From: Candidatus Obscuribacterales bacterium
GTDB lineage: Bacteria; Cyanobacteriota; Vampirovibrionia; Obscuribacterales; Obscuribacteraceae
Length of the DNA: 64,000 nt
Reading direction: 5' to 3'
Assembly (NCBI GenBank): GCA_019752635.1
Contig: JAIELX010000056.1
Span: 1-64,000, forward strand
Shown here: one piece after another, positions 35,206 to 44,766 of the stretch
Layout: every line of letters starts with the position of its first letter
How positions within the stretch are numbered: the first letter of the stretch is position 1
Program-made: the position numbers and the translations under genes
The notes under the pieces: model-generated
What the model saw: the letters and a program-made list of their open reading frames with translations, nothing else
What the model was told of the DNA's origin: nothing
Database searches by the model: none

Positions 35206-35296
35206 AAAAGTTTTTCTCACCCCGGAAATCTGCTCTCAAAGCCCCCGTTCTCTAGCTGGAGACCGGGGGCGTTGAGATCTTTCATGTATGCGCTCA
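35206..35296 (+). repeat. extragenic palindromic element, copy 2
   Basis: Direct repeat of the element at 34979-35070, with most bases conserved over ~90 positions. Its palindrome spans 35235-35276 and has two extra mismatches (CTCTAG and GGCGTTGAG), which suggests an older or relaxed copy. It ends ATCTTTCATGTATGCGCTC, parallel to ATCTTATATGTAGGCGCTC of copy 1. Confidence 0.8.
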
Positions 35297-35434
35297 GGCA
35301 AGCCACCTTTTAGGCGGCGCCGCTACGTGCCGTAAAGCGCCGCTCTGGCAATTCCAATTGATCTGTTGACTGCGCAGCTGAGATATTGGGGGTGTGAGCC
35401 GAATTCCGTTCTGTCACGTATCCTGAGGTTAGTT

Positions 35435-36148
35435 ATGGCAACCACCGAACTGAATTGTGATCAACTAATGGCCTGGTGGGAACCCAAAGCCGACATTGCG
35501 TTTCTATTCTCATTCAATTGGAAAACAGTAAACCAATTAAGAGAAGCGATCACGATGTTCTTCTCGGCACGCTTGCACTCCATGGCGTATCAGGCTTCCA
35601 AAATGCTTACGGAAACCGGTTCACACCGAACCAAACTACTTCTTGCATCCAATCCCGAGTCTCCATGCGAATTGCTGGAGTACCTCACTTACATCGGCGA
35701 AGCAGACGTGGCGATTAGAGTTGCTGAAAATCCCTCTACGAATTCCCGCACGCTTGAAAGACTGTCCTGTAGTCCTTCTCCTGCAATTCGAGGAGCGGTG
35801 GCCGATAACTCAAATACGCCGGAAACGTGTTTGCTCAAACTCGCTCGCGATGAAGACCCCGATGTTCGATACTGCTTAGCCGAGAATCCAAACCTGCCCG
35901 TGTCGGTGCTCTACGTGTTGATTCAGGATGAAAACCCGTATGTTAGCCTGCGCACGCGAAAGACTCTGAGTCGCCTGCTAAGCAATGCAATTTCGACTTC
36001 TGAGCAGCACATCGAAGAAACTTCCCCGGCAAGACTTGAACCCCGGGCTTATGACGGCATGTTTGCCCGCGAAGTAATCGCGGAGATCCAAGCAATGTAC
36101 GACTCGTACCAGGCTCACGGGACGCCGGGCTGCCGGCAAACCTCTTGA
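35435..36148 (+). CDS. variant leucine-rich-repeat (LRV) protein
   Basis: A 237-residue soluble protein. ATG at 35435 has GAGGT six bases upstream. Residues ~75-165 repeat a motif of about 24 residues with the consensus a.NPstp...L..La.d.d..VR..vA.N: for example ASNPESPCELLEYL, VAENPSTNSRTLERL, VADNSNTPETCLLKLARD and LAENPNLPVSVLYVL. This matches the leucine-rich-repeat variant family, an alpha solenoid for protein contacts. No Fe-S cysteine cluster like that of the founding member is seen at the N-terminus. Function unknown. Confidence 0.75.
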   Translation: MATTELNCDQLMAWWEPKADIAFLFSFNWKTVNQLREAITMFFSARLHSMAYQASKMLTETGSHRTKLLLASNPESPCELLEYLTYIGEADVAIRVAENPSTNSRTLERLSCSPSPAIRGAVADNSNTPETCLLKLARDEDPDVRYCLAENPNLPVSVLYVLIQDENPYVSLRTRKTLSRLLSNAISTSEQHIEETSPARLEPRAYDGMFAREVIAEIQAMYDSYQAHGTPGCRQTS

Positions 36149-36360
36149 GGAGACCACCATAAGACATATCGACAGACACAACATCCCCCCGATTTTCACG
36201 ATCCTGCGCTTCGAGCAGTCGTGCTTGTCCTTCTATTTTGTAGCCTAAAGAGCGATTCAGCGCCAATGCGCCAGTCTGCCGTCGGTTGCTGGTCTGTAGC
36301 TACGGCAGGTCGCTGACTTAACTTTGCGGGCAGTCCCGCCATAATTCAGGAGTTCTATAG

Positions 36361-36807
36361 ATGAATAACGTTGGCCCGCATCTGCCAGGGACACAGCAGT
36401 TGGAATGCGTACCGGATGATGACTCCGGTCATCGCCTGACTGAACAGGAGAAGGCTTCTCCCACTCCTGTTCATGTCATTACCGAGGTCGGCTGGAATGA
36501 TGAAAAACCGTTGACTGCCTCGGGGGCGCTGCGTGTTTCCCAACTGCGCAAAATCACTCCCGCAAAACAGCGTTCATGGTCTCTTCGTATAAACGGACCG
36601 GCCTTGGTGGAACAGTATGCCTTTGAGGTGCGCCATTGGCTCGGTCTGGAGCGTGAAGGATTCGAAGGCGAGAGAAACAGACGTCGGGAAATCACTGCAC
36701 TAGCGCTGGGTCTGGTGGCAATCTTGATCGTATTGGCGTCGACTGATTTCAATAAATCATCGACAACAGAACTCTCGGCTGCTTCCAGCAGTTCTAATCT
36801 TGAGTAA
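36361..36807 (+). CDS. protein with a C-terminal membrane anchor
   Basis: A 148-residue protein with AGGAG nine bases before ATG 36361. Residues 1-110 are hydrophilic; a single hydrophobic helix at about 118-132 (TALALGLVAILIVLAS) is followed by a short Ser-rich tail. This is a tail-anchored topology. No family recognised. A strong hairpin at 36858 ends its transcript. Confidence 0.65.
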   Translation: MNNVGPHLPGTQQLECVPDDDSGHRLTEQEKASPTPVHVITEVGWNDEKPLTASGALRVSQLRKITPAKQRSWSLRINGPALVEQYAFEVRHWLGLEREGFEGERNRRREITALALGLVAILIVLASTDFNKSSTTELSAASSSSNLE

Positions 36808-36857
36808 CAGACTGAGCCACGAACAATAGAAGACACCACACTATTGCGTGACGCTAG

Positions 36858-36904
36858 ACTGACGGGCCATCCCGGGGGACGGGAGAGTCCGTCAGTTTCT
36901 ATTT
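36858..36904 (+). terminator. intrinsic terminator after the tail-anchored gene
   Basis: Stem ACTGACGG / CCGTCAGT with an inner CCCG / CGGG, followed by TTCTATTT. The bases that follow (AAGCGCTCCGG) resemble those after the two palindromic elements at 35.0-35.3 kb. Confidence 0.7.
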
Positions 36905-37047
36905 AAGCGCTCCGGCTCTCGTCAAGCCTCGTCGCCTCCGCGCGAGGACAACGGCGCATCCCTCTTCGCGGCGGTAAACCGCCGCTCGAGCTACGCTTGC
37001 TGATCTCATCCTGCTAGTCGGCAGGCTTGCGCGCGAAGGCGCTGTGG

Positions 37048-38856
37048 TTATTCATCAGTTGGTGCCGCGCCGGGATTCTCGACCAATAGCAAGCGCTTCT
37101 CGGATATTTTGCCCATGTGTGTCAGAAAATAGCCTGGGTTGAGACTGCGAGCGATGAAGGGACGGCTGTCGACAACCTTTACTTTGTCGCGCAGAGCTTG
37201 CGGTAACGTGTTGAACTCTGCTTCAGGAATGATCACCAGTGCTGCGGCGGGAGCGCTCAGCAAACGCCCTGCCATTGCTGCGTCCTTAAGAGGTATTGCT
37301 TCTTTCCCCGTTTGGAAAAGTACTTCGTCTATCCAGTTTTGCATCGCGCAGTGAACGCCGATACGGGTTGATTCCGGCGCCGCTTTCATAACGGGTACGT
37401 ACGCCAGAATTGCTTGACGAGCGGAAATCCAGGGGAACAGTTGCGTAGCGATTGCCACCGCGGTCACGCAGATAGTGACGAATACCAGCTTATAGGCCTT
37501 GCGCAACTCTTGCTGCTTGACGCACCAGAGCATTCCCAGCCCGCCTGCAGTGAGCACAAGCGGCGTCATAAACCAGTCAAAAGGATTGGAGAGACCGCTT
37601 ACCGCCGGAAAAATCGCGAAGGCCGCTGCACCACCTATAGTGAATATCAGTCCCGCTGCTATTGCGATGACTTTGGAAAAGGTGCTGTTTCGATCTGTGG
37701 CTTCTGTGAGATAAATACCCACAAGTGCGGCTGCTGCAGGATAAACCGGTAGTACATAGTAGTCTATCTTGCCGCGCGAGCAAGAGAAGAATAGTGTGAC
37801 TGTGGCAATCCACAGCCACAGGTAGAGATGTTTCTTGCCTTCCGCACTGGTCAAACCGGCGCGCCAGTGTTCCATGGAGCGCTTGAATGCAAACGGCAAA
37901 AAGATCGACCAGGGCAAGAAACCGGAGAGCAGCGAAGTAACCATGAACCAGATTGGTCTGTGAGTATCATAAGTAGAACCCGCGAACCGTTGGACGTTTT
38001 CGCGGATAAAGAAGTACGTCAGCGCTCCGGCACCATTCTCACGACAAGCCGCAAAGAACCAGGGCACCGTAGCCAGGGTCATGATCGTAAGGCAAGGCAA
38101 CACGTGCGTCAGCGGGCGAATGACGTTCCATTGTTTGCTCAAAGTCAGATATGCCACGTACGATATGCCTGGCAACACTATGCCTACCGGGCCTTTCGTC
38201 AGAAACGCCAAGCCGGCGCTGAGCGCAGCCGTCCAGTAAAGCACATTAGCTTTTGTCGCAGCGCTGAGCTTTCCGTCTTGCGGTGAGCGCTCATTGCGAG
38301 CGCGTCCGGCGCAATCTGTGGCGGCAAACAACAAAGTCAACGTGAGGGTGTCGAAGAATACCAGGCCCATGTCCGACATGCACAGATTTGAGAAGGAAAG
38401 GAACATGAACGCGCTTGCGAGCACCGCTGCTGCAAGAGTTCCGGCTCTCGGTCCGAACAATATCTTGGTGCCGAATGCGGTTGCCGCTATGGTGCCTAAG
38501 GCGCAGATGATAGAAGGTATTCTTGCTGCCCAGTGGCTAATGCCGAATATGTTGTAGCTGCATAAGATCTGCCAATAAGACAAGATTGGTTTGTCGAAGA
38601 ACGGAACACCATGATAGAGAGGCGTTACGAGATTGTCGGTCTGAATCATTTCTCGAACGCATTCGGCAAAGAAAACTTCGGCGCGGCTGAACTTAGGCCA
38701 ACCGACTGCAATTGACAGATACGCTGCTGCTGCAATGAAAAGAATGCCGCTCAGCACTATGCCGAACTTAATGTTGTCATCTGCCTTCCTTATATATGCA
38801 CGAACGTATTCGCCGGTGGCGGCGAGGGCAGGTTTCTTGCCTGTGGCTGTGCTCAT
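37048..38856 (-). CDS. GT39-family glycosyltransferase (ArnT/PMT-like)
   Basis: A 602-residue inner-membrane glycosyltransferase with about twelve helices, of the family that transfers a sugar from a polyprenyl-phosphate donor to protein or lipid A. The first periplasmic loop reads RAEVFFAECVREM, then PLYHGVPFFDKPILSYW, both family hallmarks. In most GT39 proteins the first motif has Asp-Glu (DE) before the aromatic pair; here the Asp position is Ala. The C-terminal ~150 residues form a soluble domain. ATG at 38856 has GGAGAT upstream. Acceptor unknown. Confidence 0.88.
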   Translation of the reverse strand: MSTATGKKPALAATGEYVRAYIRKADDNIKFGIVLSGILFIAAAAYLSIAVGWPKFSRAEVFFAECVREMIQTDNLVTPLYHGVPFFDKPILSYWQILCSYNIFGISHWAARIPSIICALGTIAATAFGTKILFGPRAGTLAAAVLASAFMFLSFSNLCMSDMGLVFFDTLTLTLLFAATDCAGRARNERSPQDGKLSAATKANVLYWTAALSAGLAFLTKGPVGIVLPGISYVAYLTLSKQWNVIRPLTHVLPCLTIMTLATVPWFFAACRENGAGALTYFFIRENVQRFAGSTYDTHRPIWFMVTSLLSGFLPWSIFLPFAFKRSMEHWRAGLTSAEGKKHLYLWLWIATVTLFFSCSRGKIDYYVLPVYPAAAALVGIYLTEATDRNSTFSKVIAIAAGLIFTIGGAAAFAIFPAVSGLSNPFDWFMTPLVLTAGGLGMLWCVKQQELRKAYKLVFVTICVTAVAIATQLFPWISARQAILAYVPVMKAAPESTRIGVHCAMQNWIDEVLFQTGKEAIPLKDAAMAGRLLSAPAAALVIIPEAEFNTLPQALRDKVKVVDSRPFIARSLNPGYFLTHMGKISEKRLLLVENPGAAPTDE

Positions 38857-39271
38857 ATCCTATCTCCGGATTCCGCAGCGCGGCGATTATCGCACTGGTG
38901 GCGCACTTTATCTTGAAGCTGAAATAACTGGACACCCAGCGTCGTCGTTACACGCCATAACAATCGTGAGGCAGCGCTCAATATTGGGTCGGACCTCTAA
39001 AAAATGCTTCCGGGAATCCTTGCAGAACGGACGTTTCCGGGCACGATTTTCGCTGGACATTTTTGGGGGACTCGGCATGGGATTTCTACTAAGTCAGACG
39101 TAATTTCCCCAATGTACTTAATTAAACCTGACAAATAAGATTGCCCCATGATCCAGAGCGCCGGAAACGGGCACCGGCATTTTAGTGCAATCTTTGGTCA
39201 TCAACAGCGGAACTGAAGGGCATCGTTGCAAGTAGTGCGGCGATCGATTTTTAAGCGGGGGACGCAATTTT
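38857..39271. other. divergent intergenic region, nothing clear
   Basis: About 415 bases between the GT39 gene and the 946-residue gene. It must hold promoters for both but I could not identify convincing -35/-10 pairs, and no reading frame looks protein-coding. Confidence 0.4.
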
Positions 39272-42112
39272 ATGACGAGACATGAGCTGCCACAGCCGGA
39301 AGTATCGCGGGGCAACGACAATTTGCTCGATTCCTCGATAGCCACCACTGTTGCAAGCAATAGCGACAGCGTCACCGCCAAGTTTCAACGCGAAGCAGAG
39401 CTATTACGCGACGGACTTAGTTCCGGGTTTATGAACAGACTAGAGCACGCTAAAGAGCATGCTGTAGCCACTACGCTTGAAGTTGCCGGTTCGTTCGGCG
39501 TTGGTGCCGGTTTGGCTGCGATGGCCAAAGCCGGCGGCAGATGGGGCACTGCGGCAAAAGTTGCCGGTGCCGGTTTCACATTGATGATGGCCGGCGACGT
39601 TAGCCGCCGCGCGATTCCGACTATGGGCGCGATGGCCGACGCATGGCATTCCGACTTGAACATGGCTCACAACAAGGACGTCGTCGGGCACTATGCAGGC
39701 GCTGCTTTGTTTGATTATCCGGTGATGCTGGCAAGCGGCGTGGCTGGAGCCGGTGCCGTTCACTTTAGTCCTAAAATGACAGAGTTCTTGCGCACAAAAG
39801 AACCGACGCTTTCCTCCCCTCTCGGCTACGAGATGAACCTGGGCCAGTCTGCGCGCCTTGGCGCCAAGGAGAGGGGCGGGGGCGTTTCAGACGCTGTGGC
39901 CGATATCAGAACTGCATTGGAGCTGCCAAACAAGAAGGGCTTCGCATTGAACGAGCTTCCGCAAGTCATGGAAGCTAAGCGGCTTGCTGTGCACCCCGAC
40001 GTCGCTCCGACGCGGGGGGCCATGCTGGAGACCATTGCAAAAATAGATGCGATTAAACCAGAGGTAGCCACCAACCGGTCTGCATTGCAGGCAGCGGAGA
40101 AACAGTTAGGCGAAGTAACCGGGCTTAAAGCAGAACGCAAGGCTGTGGAACAGGGTGAGCGCGTACTCCAGGCACTTGAGCAAGACGGCATTCGACATAC
40201 CGAATTAAAGACTAGAGAAACGGAACTGGCTCAATCGCTCAAAGAGAAGGGCGAAAAAGCACCGGCCGATCCGGAAGCTGTTCGCACGGAACTTGGCGAA
40301 GTGCGCGCGGAGATGAAGACGTTGGAGCAGAGGCTCGCCACGCAGGACGCTGCTGAGAACAATTTGACTGCCGCTGATCGAGCATTGGCCGAGCGAGAAT
40401 TAGCAATAGCGGAAGGACGAGATCCTCAAGCTAATGCATTGAACGAACGAGTTAACGCGCTTCGCGAATCACTGCAGCAGGCCGAGGCCAGATTGGCCGA
40501 GCATACTGCCGAACTCGGCCGACTGAATGTAGAATTCAAAGCCAAGCAAGATGCTGTCCGGCCTAATCTCGATGCAAGTGTAATGCCCGGTGAAGTACCA
40601 GGGCTGATTAAAGCTCCGAAACTGGAAGTGAAACCTGCTGCCGCGGGAAATCGGCAGCAGCCGGTTCGACAGGCCGACGCAGCGATCCCGTCGCTCACAA
40701 TTGAGGGTGGTGGCAAAGGTTCTGGTTCTGCTCCCTCGCTCCAGGGCGCCGTCCCCGAAGTGGTGTCGTCCAGCGTGCTCAAAGCCGCTGCTGAGTCAAC
40801 AGCCTCTGAGAATAACCTCGGTAATTTGTTAGGAGAGGCTTCGGGCGTAAAACCTGAAGTACATGCTTTGGATGCGATGAGGATCCAACTCGGCAAGCAA
40901 GTTGAAGCCGCCGTTGCTCCCCGGGTGACCGATGCAAATGCAAAACTGATTGCGGCTGCAGATGCTCTTGCACCGAAGCGTGCCGACGCACGCCCGGTTG
41001 GTGAGTCACAAGGACATCGTGTTCCGGAGAATCGTGGTGCCGAAACAGGTGATCGCCGCTCTGCGCAAGGAGATAGGCAGCAAGGTCCACGGGATCGTAG
41101 TCAGCGGCCAACAGAGACGCAAGTGATTGGAGAGGCTGAAGTCGCCAAAGCCTTGACGGATGCCAGACGAGCTGTTGATGATTTTGCCGCCACTGGCAAA
41201 CGTCACACCACGGCTCTGAAAGGCGTGACTGAATATATTGATGCTGCATTCCAGTGGTTTGGAAACGATGCTGCGGCTCTTGGCCGATCGAACGAAATTC
41301 TAGGCAATGTTAATGCCATGCTGGGCAAAGTGAAAAATTGGGAACGCGGCGCTAGCTGGATTCCGAAGCAAGGCGCGGAACGCGCTTCGTTGATGAGCCG
41401 CAATGGCATGGATGCCACGCAGATGGCCAAGTATGATCAATGGTATGAAACCGTTCGCGGCAACTACCAACCCAAGGGCAATAGCCAAACGGAATCCGTA
41501 CTCTCGGACATTCAAGCGCACTTGCAACAGCGCGTGATGGTGGAAAGCGTGAAGTGGTACCTGAAGCAGGCACCGGATGCGGCAGCAGCCGTAAGTCCGA
41601 TCGTACAGAAAGGCTTCCAAATGGTGCGCGATGGATATTATCCCAACGGTCGCCCCATTCATGAAGGCGCCGACCTGATTGTGTTCGAAAGACGTACCGT
41701 GCAAGGACCGGATGGTCCGATGGAAGTGATTCTTCCATTTGCGAAAGACGGCAAACACATTCAGCGTTTCGATGCCGACGCTATTTCTAATGGCATGGGC
41801 AAGCAAGAAGTGATGGCAAATGAAGGTCCCGCCGGCATCAGACCTGAGGACTTGTACGGTTTCCGTCTCGATCACGATCCGATTCGTTTGGCTGGCTCTG
41901 CTGAGCAGGTCGGTTATGCTATCTTGCGTCCGGGCGGTCATGGCAAAAACGTAGCACACTTGGAATTTGCTCCCGGGGTTGAAGTTCCACAAGGACTGCG
42001 CGCGGATTCAGCAACGCACAGTGGCACCAATACCGGCACCATCTACAATGCATTGCGACAACTGGGCGGACAAGGACAACGACAAGGTGGCGGTGGTGGC
42101 AATCGTCATTAA
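39272..42112 (+). CDS. large protein with hydrophobic N-terminus and coiled-coil core, function unknown
   Basis: A 946-residue protein with four visible parts. Residues ~65-115 and ~125-165 are Ala/Gly-rich hydrophobic segments (VAGSFGVGAGLAAMAKAGG, VAGAGFTLMMAG, YPVMLASGVAGAGAV) that could insert in a membrane. Residues ~210-440 are a highly charged coiled coil. Residues ~440-640 are Pro/Gly/Arg-rich and disordered. Residues ~650-930 form a globular domain with conserved-looking turns (DRWYETV-like, LIVFERRTVQGPDGPMEV, DLYGFRLDHDPIRL, HLEFAPGVEVP), then a Gly/Gln tail. There is no classical signal peptide. GGGGGA stands about eleven bases before ATG 39272. No family recognised. Confidence 0.75.
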   Translation: MTRHELPQPEVSRGNDNLLDSSIATTVASNSDSVTAKFQREAELLRDGLSSGFMNRLEHAKEHAVATTLEVAGSFGVGAGLAAMAKAGGRWGTAAKVAGAGFTLMMAGDVSRRAIPTMGAMADAWHSDLNMAHNKDVVGHYAGAALFDYPVMLASGVAGAGAVHFSPKMTEFLRTKEPTLSSPLGYEMNLGQSARLGAKERGGGVSDAVADIRTALELPNKKGFALNELPQVMEAKRLAVHPDVAPTRGAMLETIAKIDAIKPEVATNRSALQAAEKQLGEVTGLKAERKAVEQGERVLQALEQDGIRHTELKTRETELAQSLKEKGEKAPADPEAVRTELGEVRAEMKTLEQRLATQDAAENNLTAADRALAERELAIAEGRDPQANALNERVNALRESLQQAEARLAEHTAELGRLNVEFKAKQDAVRPNLDASVMPGEVPGLIKAPKLEVKPAAAGNRQQPVRQADAAIPSLTIEGGGKGSGSAPSLQGAVPEVVSSSVLKAAAESTASENNLGNLLGEASGVKPEVHALDAMRIQLGKQVEAAVAPRVTDANAKLIAAADALAPKRADARPVGESQGHRVPENRGAETGDRRSAQGDRQQGPRDRSQRPTETQVIGEAEVAKALTDARRAVDDFAATGKRHTTALKGVTEYIDAAFQWFGNDAAALGRSNEILGNVNAMLGKVKNWERGASWIPKQGAERASLMSRNGMDATQMAKYDQWYETVRGNYQPKGNSQTESVLSDIQAHLQQRVMVESVKWYLKQAPDAAAAVSPIVQKGFQMVRDGYYPNGRPIHEGADLIVFERRTVQGPDGPMEVILPFAKDGKHIQRFDADAISNGMGKQEVMANEGPAGIRPEDLYGFRLDHDPIRLAGSAEQVGYAILRPGGHGKNVAHLEFAPGVEVPQGLRADSATHSGTNTGTIYNALRQLGGQGQRQGGGGGNRH

Positions 42113-42168
42113 CCGACCACACCTCGTGACACGAGCTATCGTTTCAAACACTGCGCCTTGATCGTCGA

Positions 42169-44190
42169 CTAAACCTCGCCGCTGGTCTTCTCGGCCATCG
42201 GGCAAAAACGAGCCGCTTTGAAGGTGGTCTCGAATGCTCTTAGCTGATCAGCATTGCCTGCGATGTAGATTTCGTCTCCGTTGCGCAGAGGGCTGTCGGG
42301 CGCCGGATGCGCAATTACAGTTTCGTCTCGGCGGATGGCCACAATAGTTGCGCCTGTGCGCTTACGCACGTCGAGTCGACGAATGGTTTCGTCTTGCAAT
42401 TCGCCCTGCACCATAAACCAGAATCCGGAGAGCAGCTCGGGCGAGATGCCGACCAGCTCGGAGAACTCCGCTGCGGCGATATCCGGGCGGAAGATTGAGT
42501 ACCGTCTGGTACGCAGGTCCTCCAACGCCATCCTTATCTCATCGCTAGAGCGTTCCAGACTCATGAGCACCAGGCGGGACAATTCTACGCTGGCTTCGAA
42601 CTCCGGCTGTACTACAGCGTTTGCGCCGGCTGTTCGAAACATGTCTACATCGGTAGTTTGGTGCGCGCGCACCAGGATCTTTACGTTCTTGTTGCCCTTT
42701 CTGGCTACGGAGATAATGCTGGTTGCCACGATCGCTTCGGGGACTGTTACGATGACGGCCGCCGCCTGTCTGATGTTGGCGCGAGTGAGCACGTGCCGAC
42801 TGAAGGCGTCTCCATATACGTGAGGAATGTTTGCTGAGCGCAGATCATCCATCAGACCTGCGTTCATTTCAATTACGGCAAAGGGAATTCCGTACGTTTT
42901 CAACACTGTGCCAATATTGCGGCCGATTCGTCCATAGCCGCAAAGCAAGACATGATCTTTCAGTCCGAGTGTGCCATGTTTGTTTGTGCTTTTTGATTCG
43001 TCGGAAGCCGTAAGATGTTCTCCGCCACCAAAGCGCGCGATAAGTTTTGGACCGACTGCCATTAAAAGCGGTGTGGCGATTAGACTAACCACTGCTCCGG
43101 CATAGAATAAGTTCAGCATGCTTGCATCGAAGATTCCGGAGGCGTGCCCGAGGGTCGCCATTACAAAGGAAAATTCTCCTATTTGCGCAAGCGAGAGTCC
43201 CGTTAAGATTGAAGCGCCCCAACTGCGTAATGTGATCCTCGCCGCAAGTGAACCGACTACTGCCTTGCCGAGCATTAGTACTGCGACAAAGCATAATACT
43301 TGAGGCCAGTTTAGTGCTATGAAGCCGGGATTCAATTGCATACCGACAGATACAAAAAATACAGTGGCGAATAGGTCTCTCAACGGCATTACGTCCGACA
43401 GAGTTTGGTGCCCGTAAGGGTATTCGCTGACCATGATGCCGGCAAGGAACGCACCTAGTGCCAGCGACATTCCTAAACCGTAGCTTGTGAATGCAACGCA
43501 CATGCAAATCGAAATGACCGTCAGAAGAAACATTTCCCTTGAGTTGTACTTCGATACCCAATGGAGAATACTCGGCACAACTTTTCTGGCACCGATCATT
43601 ACGATGCCAATCAGCAGCGCTGCTTTTAAAGCCGCAATGAGCAGTCCTCCGACCCAGCCATCACCTGTATTTTTGAGGACCGGAATCAACGAAATGATCG
43701 GAACCATGCTCAGATCTTGAATCAGCAAAATCGGTATCAAAAGTCGCCCGTGCGACGAATCAATCTCGCCGCGGTCGCTCAATACTTTCACCACGACGAC
43801 CGTGCTCGAAAGCGCGCACACGAATCCGAAGAGGATTGCGGCGCCGACAGGAATTCCGGGTGTAGAGATTTGAGCATAGATGAATGCAAGAATGGCAGTT
43901 AAGAATACTTGTGCAAGACCGCTCAGGACAGACCTCAAAGCATTTGCGAAAACGTGCCGCAAAGACAGTTCCACACCGAGGGCGAACAAAAGTAGGGCCA
44001 CCCCTAGTTCCGAAATGGTGGCAATGTTTTCCGATTGGCTAACCAGTCGAAGTCCAAAGGGACCGATAATCCAACCTGCAAGAATATAGCCCGCAACCAG
44101 AGGTTGCTTTAGACGCAAACAGAGAAATCCCGCCAGCAATGCTGCTATCCACGTGCAGGCGAGATCTCGCAGTATGCCGAGCTCGCTCAT
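42169..44190 (-). CDS. Kef-type cation:proton antiporter (CPA2) with TrkA domains
   Basis: A 673-residue CPA2 transporter. Residues ~1-385 form the membrane domain with 12-13 helices (LRLKQPLVAGYILAGWIIGPFGL; ALSSTVVVVKVL, the typical S/T-T-V turn; ALGAFLAGIMVSE). Residues ~415-530 are a Rossmann-fold RCK_N/TrkA-N domain with VLLCGYGRIGRNIG (GxGxxG) that binds NAD(H) or a nucleotide. Residues ~590-665 are a TrkA-C domain. It exchanges K+ or Na+ for H+ and is gated by the RCK domains. ATG at 44190 has AGGTGAT seven bases upstream. Confidence 0.93.
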   Translation of the reverse strand: MSELGILRDLACTWIAALLAGFLCLRLKQPLVAGYILAGWIIGPFGLRLVSQSENIATISELGVALLLFALGVELSLRHVFANALRSVLSGLAQVFLTAILAFIYAQISTPGIPVGAAILFGFVCALSSTVVVVKVLSDRGEIDSSHGRLLIPILLIQDLSMVPIISLIPVLKNTGDGWVGGLLIAALKAALLIGIVMIGARKVVPSILHWVSKYNSREMFLLTVISICMCVAFTSYGLGMSLALGAFLAGIMVSEYPYGHQTLSDVMPLRDLFATVFFVSVGMQLNPGFIALNWPQVLCFVAVLMLGKAVVGSLAARITLRSWGASILTGLSLAQIGEFSFVMATLGHASGIFDASMLNLFYAGAVVSLIATPLLMAVGPKLIARFGGGEHLTASDESKSTNKHGTLGLKDHVLLCGYGRIGRNIGTVLKTYGIPFAVIEMNAGLMDDLRSANIPHVYGDAFSRHVLTRANIRQAAAVIVTVPEAIVATSIISVARKGNKNVKILVRAHQTTDVDMFRTAGANAVVQPEFEASVELSRLVLMSLERSSDEIRMALEDLRTRRYSIFRPDIAAAEFSELVGISPELLSGFWFMVQGELQDETIRRLDVRKRTGATIVAIRRDETVIAHPAPDSPLRNGDEIYIAGNADQLRAFETTFKAARFCPMAEKTSGEV

Positions 44191-44257
44191 AAATTATCAC
44201 CTCATAGCAAAAATGGAGCCTGTACATCAGGCTCTCGGTAAGTTGCCAAAGTGAAGT

Positions 44258-44620
44258 TCAAAGCAGCAAAGAACGATGCAGTAGCCATAGCGGAATCGGT
44301 GGAGCGCGCAAGTGCCCCGAACCGGAGCCGACCAAGCCGCCAGAGTATCCTAGCTCAGCAAGATCTGCGCAACGGTAGTTTGTTCCGGTTGAATCTAGAA
44401 AATCGCTTGGCTTACCCGACGAATTCTCGCGCCAGGTTTCAGCAATAATTGGTGCTACCGGTTCGGCTGATACATCAATAAGCTGCGAGGCAGTTTGTTG
44501 CATTACAGCCGAATTGGGAACATCGCTGGAATCATTTGCCCAGCAGGGAGTCGCGATAAATCGCATCGCCAGTAGCAAACAGGCGAAAACAATAATGTGG
44601 TGTTTAATTGACGACCACAT
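44258..44620 (-). CDS. small exported protein, function unknown
   Basis: A 120-residue protein with a Sec signal peptide (IIVFACLLLAMRFIATPCWA) and a short polar mature part without recognisable motifs. ATG at 44620 was chosen over one 15 bases upstream because AGGAGA lies seven bases before it, within the first codons of the longer frame. It is 67 bases upstream of the antiporter gene on the same strand and may be cotranscribed with it. Confidence 0.6.
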   Translation of the reverse strand: MWSSIKHHIIVFACLLLAMRFIATPCWANDSSDVPNSAVMQQTASQLIDVSAEPVAPIIAETWRENSSGKPSDFLDSTGTNYRCADLAELGYSGGLVGSGSGHLRAPPIPLWLLHRSLLL

Positions 44621-44766
44621 AGCACTTCTCCTCATAGTTCAATCTTATCCGAATTCACTGCTGACGCGACCGCGGGGTCTGAGAATTGTGACCTTTCTCA
44701 GGAAACAAAAGTCCCGAGAGCATTGCGGTATGCCAGAATACTGTCGGTAAGCGCAAGGAGCACTCA

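Noticed and set aside
41300..41992. Minus-strand frame of 230 codons inside the 946-residue gene
   Set aside because: Antisense shadow of a coding region with regular third-position bias on the plus strand.
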